Shown here piece by piece: positions 35,993 to 45,584 of a DNA stretch of 47,982 bases (the first letter of the stretch is position 1; the number at the start of each line of letters is the position of its first letter). A program made the position numbers and the translations under genes. Origin of the DNA: Acidisoma silvae (GTDB taxonomy: Bacteria; Pseudomonadota; Alphaproteobacteria; Acetobacterales; Acetobacteraceae); the NCBI RefSeq assembly GCF_020618775.1, contig NZ_JAESVB010000023.1, positions 1 through 47,982 of the forward strand, given 5' to 3'. The notes under the pieces are model-generated. The model saw only the letters and a program-made list of their open reading frames with translations, was not told the origin of the DNA and ran no database searches.

Positions 35993-36406
35993 ATGAGTTA
36001 CCGTATTTTGGTCGCAGAACACGACTCGATGATCGCTATGCTGATCGAAGACCTAATTCAAGACGCGGACGGCGAGATTATCGGGCTCTTTGAGACCGTG
36101 GCCGATACAGCAGCCTCAGTGCGTAGAAATAAAATCGATATCGCGCTGATCGACCCGAGCCTGAAAGATGGTAATGCTTAGCCAGTCGCCGAGATGCTGG
36201 ACCCGCAAGCGGTGCCGTTCATTTTCCTGAGTGGTTACGGGGCTAACAGTGGTCCGACTGATCGTCCCGAATGGCAGTGGCACTCGAAACCCTTTGTCGC
36301 CGAAGAATTGCTGGCGAAGATAAAGGGGCTTTTGCCTCCTTATCGTGACAATGGCCCGGTATTGCGGCACTCATTCAGAGACTGGCATGTTAATACTAAC
36401 ATCTAA
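35993..36406 (+). pseudogene. Response regulator receiver gene with in-frame TAG
   Basis: A CheY-like receiver of 137 codons starting ATG 35993 (YRILVAEHDSMIAMLIEDL). The phospho-acceptor region is IDIALIDPSL, with Asp retained, and a Lys-Pro pair follows in HSKPFVAEELL. A single TAG at 36179-36181 interrupts the frame between GNA and PVAEMLDPQAVPFIFLSGYG; the frame is otherwise intact up to TAA at 36404-36406. This could be a recent nonsense mutation. It lies just after the IS3 element and 21 bp before the next gene. Confidence 0.7.
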
Positions 36407-36427
36407 GACAAAAATGCGGGAACTTTG

Positions 36428-36958
36428 ATGATGTCTGCCCCCATGCCTGGTCTTCATCTCGTCAGCTTCAAGGATCCGGCAGCGGCGCTCGGGATCGCGG
36501 TCCGGCTGACGATGCGCTATCCAGTCTTTGCCGAAATGCCTTTCGGCACCTGGGCCGATATCCTAGAGGCCCAGGTCAATCGCGGCCATCAAGCTTTCGT
36601 TGTTGATGAGGCAATGGAAGTACGCGGGTTTGTAGGCTATGGCCTGACATCCAGAGATAATGCTGAGGCTTGGGCGAATGGCACGCGCACCCTGACTAGT
36701 GCCGAATGCCTGGCAGGGGATTGCCTGATCATTAATGTTTGGATTTCAGATAACAGCCACACCCGCAATTTCTTGATACGTGCCATCAGACGTTTGGGAC
36801 TGAACAAGCAAGCGCTCTACTTCAAACGTTTGTATGCCGACCGAACGGTTCGACCATCATGCATCCGCAACAATGTGACCGTGGCGCGCCATGTCGCTCG
36901 GGATAGTGGCGAGGCCGGCGGCACACCACGCGTTGATGAAGCCGAGACGATCTCGTGA
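36428..36958 (+). CDS. Toxin-activating acyltransferase-like (HlyC/RTX-C) protein
   Basis: A 176-residue protein. The arrangement GHQAFVVDEAMEVRGFVGYG, then ECLAGDCLIINVWIS, then ALYFKRLYADRTVRP resembles the order of blocks in the HlyC toxin-activating lysine-acyltransferase family, which carries fatty acyl chains to protein lysines. The positions that hold the catalytic His and Asp in HlyC appear to be Phe and Asn here, so activity is doubtful or the assignment is wrong; a GNAT-type acetyltransferase is the alternative. Start at ATG 36428, with GGGAA upstream. It is 2.5 kb upstream of the giant Hint protein gene, separated from it by IS256 and IS30 sequences. Confidence 0.45.
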   Translation: MMSAPMPGLHLVSFKDPAAALGIAVRLTMRYPVFAEMPFGTWADILEAQVNRGHQAFVVDEAMEVRGFVGYGLTSRDNAEAWANGTRTLTSAECLAGDCLIINVWISDNSHTRNFLIRAIRRLGLNKQALYFKRLYADRTVRPSCIRNNVTVARHVARDSGEAGGTPRVDEAETIS

Positions 36959-37169
36959 ATTTTTCCCTCAGGCGATTACAATGATGATCGACCGCCAAGG
37001 CAATATACATTGATATCGCAGCATAACTGCCGGATCTTCTCCAAATTTTATATGCGATGTCACAAAGTCTCAAACGAAAGTCAACAACCTGCATTGCCAG
37101 AGGTGTTGATGTGGGACAGCAGTAAAATCAGCTTGGTCTCGGAGAGTGATGTGAGATTGCCCGTTTACG
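36959..37169. other. Gap with no feature seen
   Basis: This is 211 bp between the acyltransferase-like gene and the IS256 element. No convincing frame or repeat. The last bases before 37170 belong to whatever the IS256 element interrupted, probably the IS30 remnant that continues at 38501. Confidence 0.3.
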
Positions 37170-37177
37170 CATCTCGG

Positions 37178-38500
37178 GGGAGTGTCAGGAATTTCGTGTT
37201 TGGCCGGAGCATAGTGGGAATGAAGGAGAAGCCCCATGGCGCGCCGCAAAGAGCCTACGATTCCAGATGCGATATTGGATCAACTGCTGGCGGGAGCGGA
37301 CGCAAAGACCGCCTTTGACCCCGGCGGCCTTCTGGATGGGCTGAAGAAGGCCCTAGCGGAACGGGCCCTGAACGCGGAGATGGACCACCATCTCGGTGGC
37401 GAAGGCGGGGTTGAGAACGGCCGCAATGGCTACGGCCGCAAGACCGTGACGACCGACACAGGCCGGTTGGAACTGGAGATCCCGCGGGACCGACAATCGA
37501 GCTTCGATCCTCGGCTGATCGCCAAATACCAGCGTCGGTTCCCTGGCTTCGATGACAAGATCATCTCGATGTATGCGCGCGGGATGAGCAACCGGGAGAT
37601 TGTCGGCCATCTGCGCGATCTCTACGGCATCGACGTGTCTCCGGACCTGATTAGCGCAGTGACGGACGCCGTTCTTGATGAGATCACCGCCTGGCAGGCT
37701 CGTCCCCTGGAGCCGGTCTATCCACTGGTTTTCTTTGACGCCTTGCGGGTCAAAATCCGCGACGAGGGCCTGGTTCGCAACAAGGCCGTGCATATCGCTC
37801 TCGGCGTCAGACACGATGGTGGCAAAGAAATACTCGGACTTTGGCTGGAGCAGAACGAGGGTGCCAAGTTCTGGCTGCGGGTCATGAATGAGCTTCGCAA
37901 CCGCGGCGTCGATGACATTTTGCTGGCCGTGGTCGACGGCCTTAAGGGCTTTCCCGAAGCAATAACGGCGGTCTTCCCAGAGGCCACGGTCCAAACCTGT
38001 ATAGTCCATCTGCTCCGCGGCAGCCTGGACTTCGTCTCCTACAAGGACCGCAAGGTAGTGGCTGGAGCCTTGAAGGATATCTACAGGGCGGTTGACGCGC
38101 CGGCGGCTGAGGTCGCGCTCGGCACCTTTGAGGCTGGCTTCTGGGGACAGAAATATCCCGCTATCGGTATGGCGTGGCGGCGGGTCTGGTCCGAAGTCAT
38201 CCCGTTCTTTGCCTTTCCTACCGACGTTCGCAGGCTGATTTACACCACGAATGCCATAGAGGCCTTGAACTCAAAGCTTCGGCGTGCCGTTCGGGCGAGG
38301 GGTCACTTTCCCACCGACGAAGCCGCCCTCAAGCTCCTCTATTTGGTCTTGAACCGCACCGAGAAAGAATGGATCATGCCGCCGCGTGAATGGTCCATGG
38401 CGAAGGCCCAGTTTGCTGTCTTGTTCGGCCAACGCTTCAGACGGGCAGCGGCATAACAATGTTCAATCGCCCGGCCAAACACGAAATTCCTGACAGTCCC
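37178..38500 (+). mobile_element. Intact IS256-family insertion sequence
   Basis: A 1323-bp element with terminal inverted repeats at 37178-37207 and 38471-38500 (sharing TGTCAGGAATTTCGTGTTTG). It is flanked by a perfect 8-bp target duplication, CATCTCGG, at 37170-37177 and 38501-38508. It carries one intact transposase gene. Intact ends, duplication and gene make it the youngest insertion in the window; it lies within an IS30 remnant. Confidence 0.93.
37236..38456 (+). CDS. IS256-family transposase
   Basis: A 406-residue mutator-type DDE transposase. Catalytic triad: Asp168 (FFDALRVKI), Asp234 (VVDGLKGF) and Glu342 (TTNAIEALNSKLRR). RNGYGRKTV near residues 63-71 and the C-x2-H motif at CIVH match the family. 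The full normal length with no stop or frameshift indicates it is probably active. GGAG lies about 8 bases before ATG 37236. It acts on the 30-bp inverted repeats of its own element. Confidence 0.95.
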   Translation: MARRKEPTIPDAILDQLLAGADAKTAFDPGGLLDGLKKALAERALNAEMDHHLGGEGGVENGRNGYGRKTVTTDTGRLELEIPRDRQSSFDPRLIAKYQRRFPGFDDKIISMYARGMSNREIVGHLRDLYGIDVSPDLISAVTDAVLDEITAWQARPLEPVYPLVFFDALRVKIRDEGLVRNKAVHIALGVRHDGGKEILGLWLEQNEGAKFWLRVMNELRNRGVDDILLAVVDGLKGFPEAITAVFPEATVQTCIVHLLRGSLDFVSYKDRKVVAGALKDIYRAVDAPAAEVALGTFEAGFWGQKYPAIGMAWRRVWSEVIPFFAFPTDVRRLIYTTNAIEALNSKLRRAVRARGHFPTDEAALKLLYLVLNRTEKEWIMPPREWSMAKAQFAVLFGQRFRRAAA

Positions 38501-39290
38501 CATCTCGGGCGTGTCGATCTGGCAAATTGCTGCAGCTCGGATCGCGCGCTATCAAGCATCGCACGCGAGCTGAAGCGCGATACCGGGGCAGGGCTGAAAG
38601 CCGAGCCCTACAAGCCTGCTTACGCTTGGGCGCAGGCCTCTGCCCGACACTGGCCGATTAGCCGTTTGGAACGCGACACCACCCTGCGCGATCAGGTTCT
38701 GTTGGCCCAAGCAGGTGTCGGGCCGGCTGAAGCAGTAGAAAGGTCAGACGGTCATCAGCCATGAGACCATCTACCGTTTCATCTAAGCCCAACTGAAACG
38801 CGCCAACGACCGCGGTTGGCGGCACTACCTGCCCCAGGCCCGCTCTCGGCCAGGCCGCGCGAACGCAAGCTTTATCCAGCAACGCGTCGCAGTCTTTCAG
38901 CGCACCGCCGACGTCCTGCCGCTGGCCCAGCCCGGACACTGGGAAGCCGATTTTATGCTTTTCTCAATTTGCGGCCAATCGGTCCTCGTCCTGCACGCGC
39001 GAACCTCCTGCCTGACCGCCCTTTAAAGACAAGACCCGGAAAGCCTCGCCCACCGCCATGGCCCTTAAAGACCCGCTTGGTCCGTCGCTGCCCGGCCCCA
39101 AGCAATTGCTTGCCTTCGACAACGGCACCCCAAGACAATGCCTGGACTTCGTTACCCCGCCCGAGGTCGTCTCCACGGTGACGCATTTTGAACAAAAGCC
39201 CACCATGACTGAAAGCCACAGGCAAATTTGCCCCGGCAAGAGGCTGGGCCAAGGATGACTACATTCTTTGGTCTTGCGCGATGATCTCCC
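38501..39290 (+). pseudogene. IS30-family transposase remnant
   Basis: Plus-strand pieces of an IS30 transposase. The helix-turn-helix end is LSSIARELKRDTGAGLK, followed by YKPAYAWAQASARHW, then after a frame change SHETIYRFI (stop) and LKRANDRGWRHYLPQARSR. The catalytic Asp region is GHWEADFMLFSICGQSVLVL, and a further part near 39110 reads FDNGTP. Several stops and frameshifts are present and the end is missing. The left part was interrupted by the IS256 element at 37178. Confidence 0.75.
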
Positions 39291-39302
39291 CCAATCGGGG
39301 GA
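39287..39302. promoter_or_regulatory. GC palindrome upstream of giant Hint gene
   Basis: TCCCCC and GGGGGA flank AATC, a 6-bp dyad about 122 bp before the ATG of the giant gene. It could be an operator for the LuxR regulator at 45585 or another factor. The dyad is seen; function is speculative. Confidence 0.35.
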
Positions 39303-39424
39303 TGCGCCCGCCGCGGCAGCATGCGTTTACTCGGGCCATCAGAAAACTGCAGGCGTTTGAGACGATCGTTTCAGTTCGGCCGGCCGATAAATTGCTCTGG
39401 CAAAGACCGGGAAGGAGCTAGTCG

Positions 39425-42400
39425 ATGTCTCAAGGTGTTGTACCAACCTATCCCCCCAATGTAGCCCTAAATTATTACTATTCGATCATCGACGCTCTTA
39501 CCAATGCGCAGGGTGTGCCGACCGACCTGATCACGCCTGACAAAGATAGCGTGAAGGTGTCGGGCATCACAGATGCTGGATCACTCAATAATGCGACGAT
39601 CCAAGTTTACCTGATCGGCTATCAAACTGAGGAAGGCCTGCCCGAACGCGCCTATTATTATTCTGTTTCACTGCCGGTGACGCCCACGGATCTGGACGAG
39701 ACCGACAGCGTCGGCAATGAGCTTTATAGCTGGACGGCGACTTTGCCGACCACCGGGCTCACGCCCGGCATCTACGCGCTGGAAAGCTTTGTCGACGTCA
39801 CAGGTTTCCTGGAAACCGGCAGCTCGGATACCCCGGTGCAGGTCTCGGAGGACAATACCCAAACAGTCACCGTAGGCGAGTTCGACCCTTTCACCTATGT
39901 CGTACAGGACAATACAGAGGTCGTGACTGTCGGGACCGCGCAATTGGATTCGACCGTTCTTCTCTCCGGCGCGAACGCGACCGTGCAACTATCAACCGAT
40001 GGGCGCTATGCGGTCTGGACCAGCGGCGATGAATATCAACAGGATCTGCAGACCGGCGCGGTTATCGACCTGACGGCCACAGGCATCGCCGCGCCCACCC
40101 TCGCCACCAATCATAGCCCGACGGAGAACACCGTCGATTCGCCCGATCCTTACGGCGCCGAAGGAAACGGTGCCTATGAGGCCATTACCTATCCAACCTT
40201 CGTCGAAGGCGGCGTCACCTTCAGCTCAGCGCCCGATTACGACTTCAATGCCAATAACGGATCCGAAAATCCACTGCCGACGGTGACCGATGCCGGCGGC
40301 AATACCGCAATCCTAGCGACTTTCGGCGTGTCGCCCACCATGGTCGGCTACGCCACGGCGGCTTCGGACAATGGCAACGCGGTTCTGACAGTCGAGAATT
40401 CAGAGGTTACATATTTCACGACCTACGGCACCAGCGGGGTCACGACCGACCCGCAATACTACATCACCTATCGCAGTCCGGCGCCGACGCTCACTCTGGC
40501 CGCCGTCAACGGCAGCAACCAGTTCAGTTCCGGCGCCAGCAGCGTCACCCTCACCGGCACGTCCAACGCCATCGGCCAAATCGTGGAGATCGATTTCCAG
40601 CAGGCCGGCATCGAAGTCGGGACAGCGACCGTGCAGGCCAATGGCAGCTGGAGCTACACGTTCGACCCCAGCAAGCTGATCGGTTCCTCACTGTTCATCG
40701 AAGCAAGCGTCAGCAGCGCCGGAGGAACGCCGGCCGAGGTCAGCGAAACGGCGCAAATCAGCGACCTGCCTCTGCCGACCCTGACCAGCATTACGGGACA
40801 GGACGAAAACGGCGGCGGCGCTTTCGGCAGCACCAGCTTCGGCCCGACCGAGACACTGACAGTCACCCTCGATACAAGCGAGACCGTCTACGTCACCGGT
40901 ACGCCGACCCTCACGCTGAGCAATGGCGCCTATGCCACCTACAGGGGCGGGTCCGGCACCGATCAGATCACGTTCACCTATGTGCCAGCGATCGGGGATG
41001 CCGGCAGCAGCAACATCACCGTGACCGGATTGAACCTGCCCGCCGGCGCCACCATCGCCGATGCCGACGGCGACCCGCTGACGGGCGCCTTCAGCCAGGC
41101 GCTCGGCCTGACGCTGGTGACCGCGCCGGATATCGCTTCCCTGTCGCCGGTATCGGAGACGAGCAATTTCCTGACCAATTCTGACGAACCGACCGTCACG
41201 GTCGGTGCCGAAGTGGGTGAGACGATCACCCTCTATGACAATGGAACGGCGATCGGCTCGGGTATCGTGCCCGATTACGGGGTCCGGGGCATCGGCTATA
41301 TTGATATCACGACGACCGTGGCACTGCCCGAGGGCAATAGCGCGCTGACCGCAATAGGGACCGATGGTGCGGGCAATAGCAGCCCGACCTCCACCCCGAT
41401 CACCATCACGGTCGATACGACGCCCCCGGCGGAAAAGCTGCTGAGCCTGATGATCAACGGAACCGACACTGTCGATCTGTCCGATCAGGCCAAGCTCGAC
41501 GCCACCATCACCGGACGCCTGGATAGCCCGCTGAAGCCAGGCGAGAGTGTCGTGATCGTCTTCCCGGACGGGCAGACCCAGACGGTCACGCCGGCCGCCG
41601 GCGTGACCGGGTTTAGCCTCACCGCCAGCGCGTTTCAGGCGGAAAGCTTCGGTGTTAGCGGCGCTATTTCCGCCTCTGTCGTAGATGCGGCGGGCAATAA
41701 GGGCATCACGACAACCCAAGCCTATACCGCTGACGGCACCCGCGTGCTCAAGCTGGTCTCAGCGGACCCGGCTGACCCATCGACCGCAAGCGAATCCTTC
41801 CCCGCACTCTCCGGTAACGGCCAGATCATTGCCTTTCAGGTGCAGCCCGTCGGCGGCGAAGCAGACGCCTTGTCCCCGTCCACCGATGCTGACCCGAGCA
41901 TTGCGGCAGGCGTCTATACTGAGAACCTTTCGACCGGGGCGGTGACACTGCAGGCAGCTGGTGGCGGCAATGCGGCCCTGTCCAGTGACGGCACAACCCT
42001 CGCCTATGTCGACCAGAGCAGCTATCCAGATCAGCTGTTTACCAAGAGCCTGACGACCGGGACCGTCACGCTAGTTTCAGCGGCGAACGGTGCCGCGAGT
42101 GACGGCGCCGCCGCATCACCCAGCCTCTCGGCCGATGGCAGCGAGGTCGCCTTCCTCAGCAATGCGGATAATCTGGTCGCGGGCGTAGGCGCCGGCCAGA
42201 CTAATGATCAGGTCTATGTCGCGACCCTGTCCGGCGGTGCTTTGGCCGGTATGGTCGCCGTCTCGGTCGCGGCCGACGGCACGCAGAGCAATGGCACAGC
42301 CAGCGATGTCTCGCTCTCCGGGGATGGCAGCGAGGTCGCTTTCGCCAGCACCGCCACCAACCTGCTGGCGGCGAGCGACGCCCATAGCGCCACTCTCAAC

Positions 42401-45400
42401 GGCCGGGACGAACAGATCTACGTCAAGGCTCAGACGACGGATACCGCGAGCGGGCTCGTCGCTGGGCAGATCGAATTGGTGACTGGTAATGCCGATGGCA
42501 GCGTCGGGGACGGCACCAGCTATGACGGCGCGCTGTCGGCCGATGGCCGCTACCTAGCCTTTATCAGCACATCCGACAATCTGGCCCCCGCCAATCTGCT
42601 GCCCGGCACGGTGCTGCCAGCGGGCTATGCGCAGGTCTACGTCAAAGATCTGTTGACCGGCCAGCTGACGCTCGTCTCACAAACTCCGAACGGCATCGTC
42701 GGTGATAATTCCGCGCAGAGCGTCAGCATATCGGGCGACGGGCAAACCATCGTCTTCACAGACAATGCCGATAATCTCGGCAATGACCTGGTGGGCGGCC
42801 AGCAGGTTTATGAGGCGACGCTTTCGGACGGTGTGGTGACCGGTCTCACGCTGGTATCCGAAGCCGGGGCCATTCCCAGCGACGGGCAGACGGAGGCAGC
42901 GGCGCTTTCATCCGACGGCACGAGGGTCGCCTTTCAAAGCAGCGCCGACAATCTGGTCTCCGGGATCGCGGCCAGCGCGTTCGGTACACCCCATGTCTAT
43001 ACCGCGCTGATCTCTCCGGCAGCCCCCCCGGCCACCCAGCCGACCAGCCTGACAGTCACCAATACAAATGATTCCGGGGTGGGATCGCTGCGCGCGTCGC
43101 TCTCCGCGGCGCATGACGGAGACACCATCACCTTCGCCTCCAATATCGTGGGCGGCACCATTACACTGGCGTCTTCGCTGACGCTCACCACCGGCGTGAC
43201 GATCGATGGGCTCGGCTCAAATATCAATGTGAGTGGCGGCAATGCCGTCACCGTTTTCAATGTCGCGCTCGACTCTGAACAGAGCGCCCTGATCGAGGGG
43301 CTGACGATCGAGGATGGGGCCGGCATTGGCGCTGCGGGGGCAAACGCATCTGCCGCCGCCAATTCCACCGCGGGCACGGCGGCGGCCGGCGGTATCGATC
43401 TCAGCCAGGGTCATCTGTCGCTGGTGCAGGACAGCTTCGTCGGCAATACCGCCATAGGCGGCGATGGCGGCAGCGATATCCAAACCGGTCTCACCGACGA
43501 CGATGGTGAATCAGGGGCTGATGCGGGTGGTGCCATTCTGGTGGGCGGCGGTGCCACGCTGGCCGGATCGGACTTGACCTTCAGCAGTAACGTGGCGACC
43601 GGGGGTGCGGGCGGCGTCGCACAGGATAAGGCGACGGGCGGCGGTGGCGGCGCGGCGGCCGGCGCGATCTTTGCGGAACAAGGGTCCACGGTTTCGCTCG
43701 CCAACCTGACCTTGAGCGACAATAGGGGGGTCGGCGGCGATGGCGGCACGAATGACTTTGAGGGCGCGGCGGGCACAGGCGGCAATGCCGCTGGCGGCCT
43801 TTTTATACAAGGGAATGCCACCGCATCGGGCAACGGCGTCACGTTCAGCGGCAACACCGGCACGGGCGGCAATGGCGGCCAGCTCAATACGCCCAATGTG
43901 GGCTATAAGGCCGCCGGCCTGGCGGGCAATGCCGCTGGCGCGATCTATGCCGACAGCCCAAGCGCGATCACGCCCATAAACTTCGCCTACACCGGCGACA
44001 GCGCCACGACCGGCTATGACGGGCAAGGCACGCTCGGCAGCGCAGGCGCGCCCGAAAGCCAGGGCGCCAATAATAACGGTGCCACCACCATCTATGCCTA
44101 CGCCTATTCCGACACCAACCTGAGCGTCGCCAGTACGACGGGACCAACAGGCGCGACAGGCGAAGATGGCTATCTGGTTGGGGCTACGGTCAGCTACCAG
44201 AACGGGTCCGGCACGCCGGTGACGACGGATGCCCTGGGTGGCTTCACGCTGACTGGCGGCACCGGTCCGATCATGCTGACAGGCGGCGTAGATAATGCGA
44301 CCGGCCTGCCCTTCACCGGAACGCTGACGGCGCCGGCCGGCTCCACGATCATATCGCCGCTGACGACGCTGGTGGAAGCTGTCGCGGTTGCCTCGGGTGA
44401 TACCAGCGCGGCCGGTATTGCCGCTGCCAATGCCCTGGTGGTGCAGGCCTTTGGCCTGCCCGCCGGGACCGATCTGACAAGCCTTGATGCCGAAGGCAGC
44501 CTGTCCGCCACGAGGCTAAATGCGGCGGCCCTGCAGACTGTCGCTGCCGTCTTCGAGGCCGATAACTACCTTGGCAGCGCCGATACGCTGATTACGGCGG
44601 CTGGCGGCTCCGCCGACACCACCATGACGGCGATCGCCCAAAGACTGGCCACTGGCCAGACGCTGGACCTGACCGATCCATCCACCCTGGTCTCAAATGC
44701 CGGCTTGTCGGCAGCGGCCACCACCGCGATTGTCGACATTGCCACCACCACGATTAACACGGTCGAGACGCAGATCGGAAGTGGCGCCGCACCCGCCGGC
44801 ATTTTCCAGGCCGTCTCCGGCGCCAGCATTGCTGATCAGAGCAATGCCGCAGAGCAATTAAGCATTGCCGCCCGGACGGGAACCGACGCTGCATTCGAGG
44901 AAGCGGATACGACCATCGTGGCGCCTTTGCCGCAAACCATCGCAACGGACGACGGCCAAGTGGCCTGCTTCGCCCGCGGCACGCGGATCGCGACCGGGGA
45001 CGGTCCGATCGCAATCGAGGATCTCGACGTCGGCGACCTGGTTCTCACTCTCGATGGTCGCGAGCGCGTGACATGGATCGGCTTCCGCGAGGTTCATTGT
45101 CATCTCCACTCTGAACCTCGGAAGGTCTATCCGATTTGCATCGAAGCCAACGCTTTCGGCAAAGGACAGCCCAGCCGTGACCTGTTTTTGTCGCCCGATC
45201 ATGCCATCTACCGGGAGTCCGTGCTGATCCCAGTGAAGCATCTGATCAACGGCACCACTGTCCGACAGGTCCCGATGCAGACAGTAGGCTACTATCATAT
45301 CGAATTGCCGCGCCACGCCATATTGCTGGCGGACGGTCTCGCCACCGAAAGCTATCTGGAAACCGGCGACAGGCAGGCGTTCGAGGATAGTGACATCATT

Positions 45401-45559
45401 GAACTGCATCCGGCCTGGGGTTCGGAAGCGCGCGACATCACGCTGGCGATGGATGCCTCGGGATATGCACCTCTGCAAGTGACAGGGCGTAAGGTGGACC
45501 GAGTGCGTGCCCTGCTTGCCGCGCAAGCGCGCAGGCAGCGCGATGGCAGGCTCGCCTAA
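39425..45559 (+). CDS. Giant repeat protein with carboxyl-terminal Hint domain
   Basis: A 2044-residue protein. From the amino end: a non-repetitive region (1-350) without a Sec signal; Ig-like/bacterial adhesion-type repeats (about 350-775; for example TLTLSNGAYATYRGGSGTDQ); PD40/TolB-like propeller blades (about 788-1195; LSADGSEVAFLSNADNL recurs with small changes at least five times); a Gly-rich parallel beta-helix region beginning NTNDSGVGSLRASL (about 1205-1545); a cell-surface type beta domain (about 1579-1825); and a Hint domain starting at Cys1848 (CFARGTRIATGDG) with His1926 in SPDHA, then a tail. Hint domains self-process at the Cys. Probably secreted by a signal-independent route. 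ATG 39425 has GGAAGGAG seven bases upstream. Confidence 0.88.
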   Translation: MSQGVVPTYPPNVALNYYYSIIDALTNAQGVPTDLITPDKDSVKVSGITDAGSLNNATIQVYLIGYQTEEGLPERAYYYSVSLPVTPTDLDETDSVGNELYSWTATLPTTGLTPGIYALESFVDVTGFLETGSSDTPVQVSEDNTQTVTVGEFDPFTYVVQDNTEVVTVGTAQLDSTVLLSGANATVQLSTDGRYAVWTSGDEYQQDLQTGAVIDLTATGIAAPTLATNHSPTENTVDSPDPYGAEGNGAYEAITYPTFVEGGVTFSSAPDYDFNANNGSENPLPTVTDAGGNTAILATFGVSPTMVGYATAASDNGNAVLTVENSEVTYFTTYGTSGVTTDPQYYITYRSPAPTLTLAAVNGSNQFSSGASSVTLTGTSNAIGQIVEIDFQQAGIEVGTATVQANGSWSYTFDPSKLIGSSLFIEASVSSAGGTPAEVSETAQISDLPLPTLTSITGQDENGGGAFGSTSFGPTETLTVTLDTSETVYVTGTPTLTLSNGAYATYRGGSGTDQITFTYVPAIGDAGSSNITVTGLNLPAGATIADADGDPLTGAFSQALGLTLVTAPDIASLSPVSETSNFLTNSDEPTVTVGAEVGETITLYDNGTAIGSGIVPDYGVRGIGYIDITTTVALPEGNSALTAIGTDGAGNSSPTSTPITITVDTTPPAEKLLSLMINGTDTVDLSDQAKLDATITGRLDSPLKPGESVVIVFPDGQTQTVTPAAGVTGFSLTASAFQAESFGVSGAISASVVDAAGNKGITTTQAYTADGTRVLKLVSADPADPSTASESFPALSGNGQIIAFQVQPVGGEADALSPSTDADPSIAAGVYTENLSTGAVTLQAAGGGNAALSSDGTTLAYVDQSSYPDQLFTKSLTTGTVTLVSAANGAASDGAAASPSLSADGSEVAFLSNADNLVAGVGAGQTNDQVYVATLSGGALAGMVAVSVAADGTQSNGTASDVSLSGDGSEVAFASTATNLLAASDAHSATLNGRDEQIYVKAQTTDTASGLVAGQIELVTGNADGSVGDGTSYDGALSADGRYLAFISTSDNLAPANLLPGTVLPAGYAQVYVKDLLTGQLTLVSQTPNGIVGDNSAQSVSISGDGQTIVFTDNADNLGNDLVGGQQVYEATLSDGVVTGLTLVSEAGAIPSDGQTEAAALSSDGTRVAFQSSADNLVSGIAASAFGTPHVYTALISPAAPPATQPTSLTVTNTNDSGVGSLRASLSAAHDGDTITFASNIVGGTITLASSLTLTTGVTIDGLGSNINVSGGNAVTVFNVALDSEQSALIEGLTIEDGAGIGAAGANASAAANSTAGTAAAGGIDLSQGHLSLVQDSFVGNTAIGGDGGSDIQTGLTDDDGESGADAGGAILVGGGATLAGSDLTFSSNVATGGAGGVAQDKATGGGGGAAAGAIFAEQGSTVSLANLTLSDNRGVGGDGGTNDFEGAAGTGGNAAGGLFIQGNATASGNGVTFSGNTGTGGNGGQLNTPNVGYKAAGLAGNAAGAIYADSPSAITPINFAYTGDSATTGYDGQGTLGSAGAPESQGANNNGATTIYAYAYSDTNLSVASTTGPTGATGEDGYLVGATVSYQNGSGTPVTTDALGGFTLTGGTGPIMLTGGVDNATGLPFTGTLTAPAGSTIISPLTTLVEAVAVASGDTSAAGIAAANALVVQAFGLPAGTDLTSLDAEGSLSATRLNAAALQTVAAVFEADNYLGSADTLITAAGGSADTTMTAIAQRLATGQTLDLTDPSTLVSNAGLSAAATTAIVDIATTTINTVETQIGSGAAPAGIFQAVSGASIADQSNAAEQLSIAARTGTDAAFEEADTTIVAPLPQTIATDDGQVACFARGTRIATGDGPIAIEDLDVGDLVLTLDGRERVTWIGFREVHCHLHSEPRKVYPICIEANAFGKGQPSRDLFLSPDHAIYRESVLIPVKHLINGTTVRQVPMQTVGYYHIELPRHAILLADGLATESYLETGDRQAFEDSDIIELHPAWGSEARDITLAMDASGYAPLQVTGRKVDRVRALLAAQARRQRDGRLA

Positions 45560-45584
45560 TCGTAGCCGCCCGTCACGCTATGGG

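Noticed and set aside
40688-41719. Minus-strand 343-codon frame inside the giant gene
   Set aside because: Antisense to a continuous, well-supported 2044-codon frame; composition is Arg/Gly-rich shadow.
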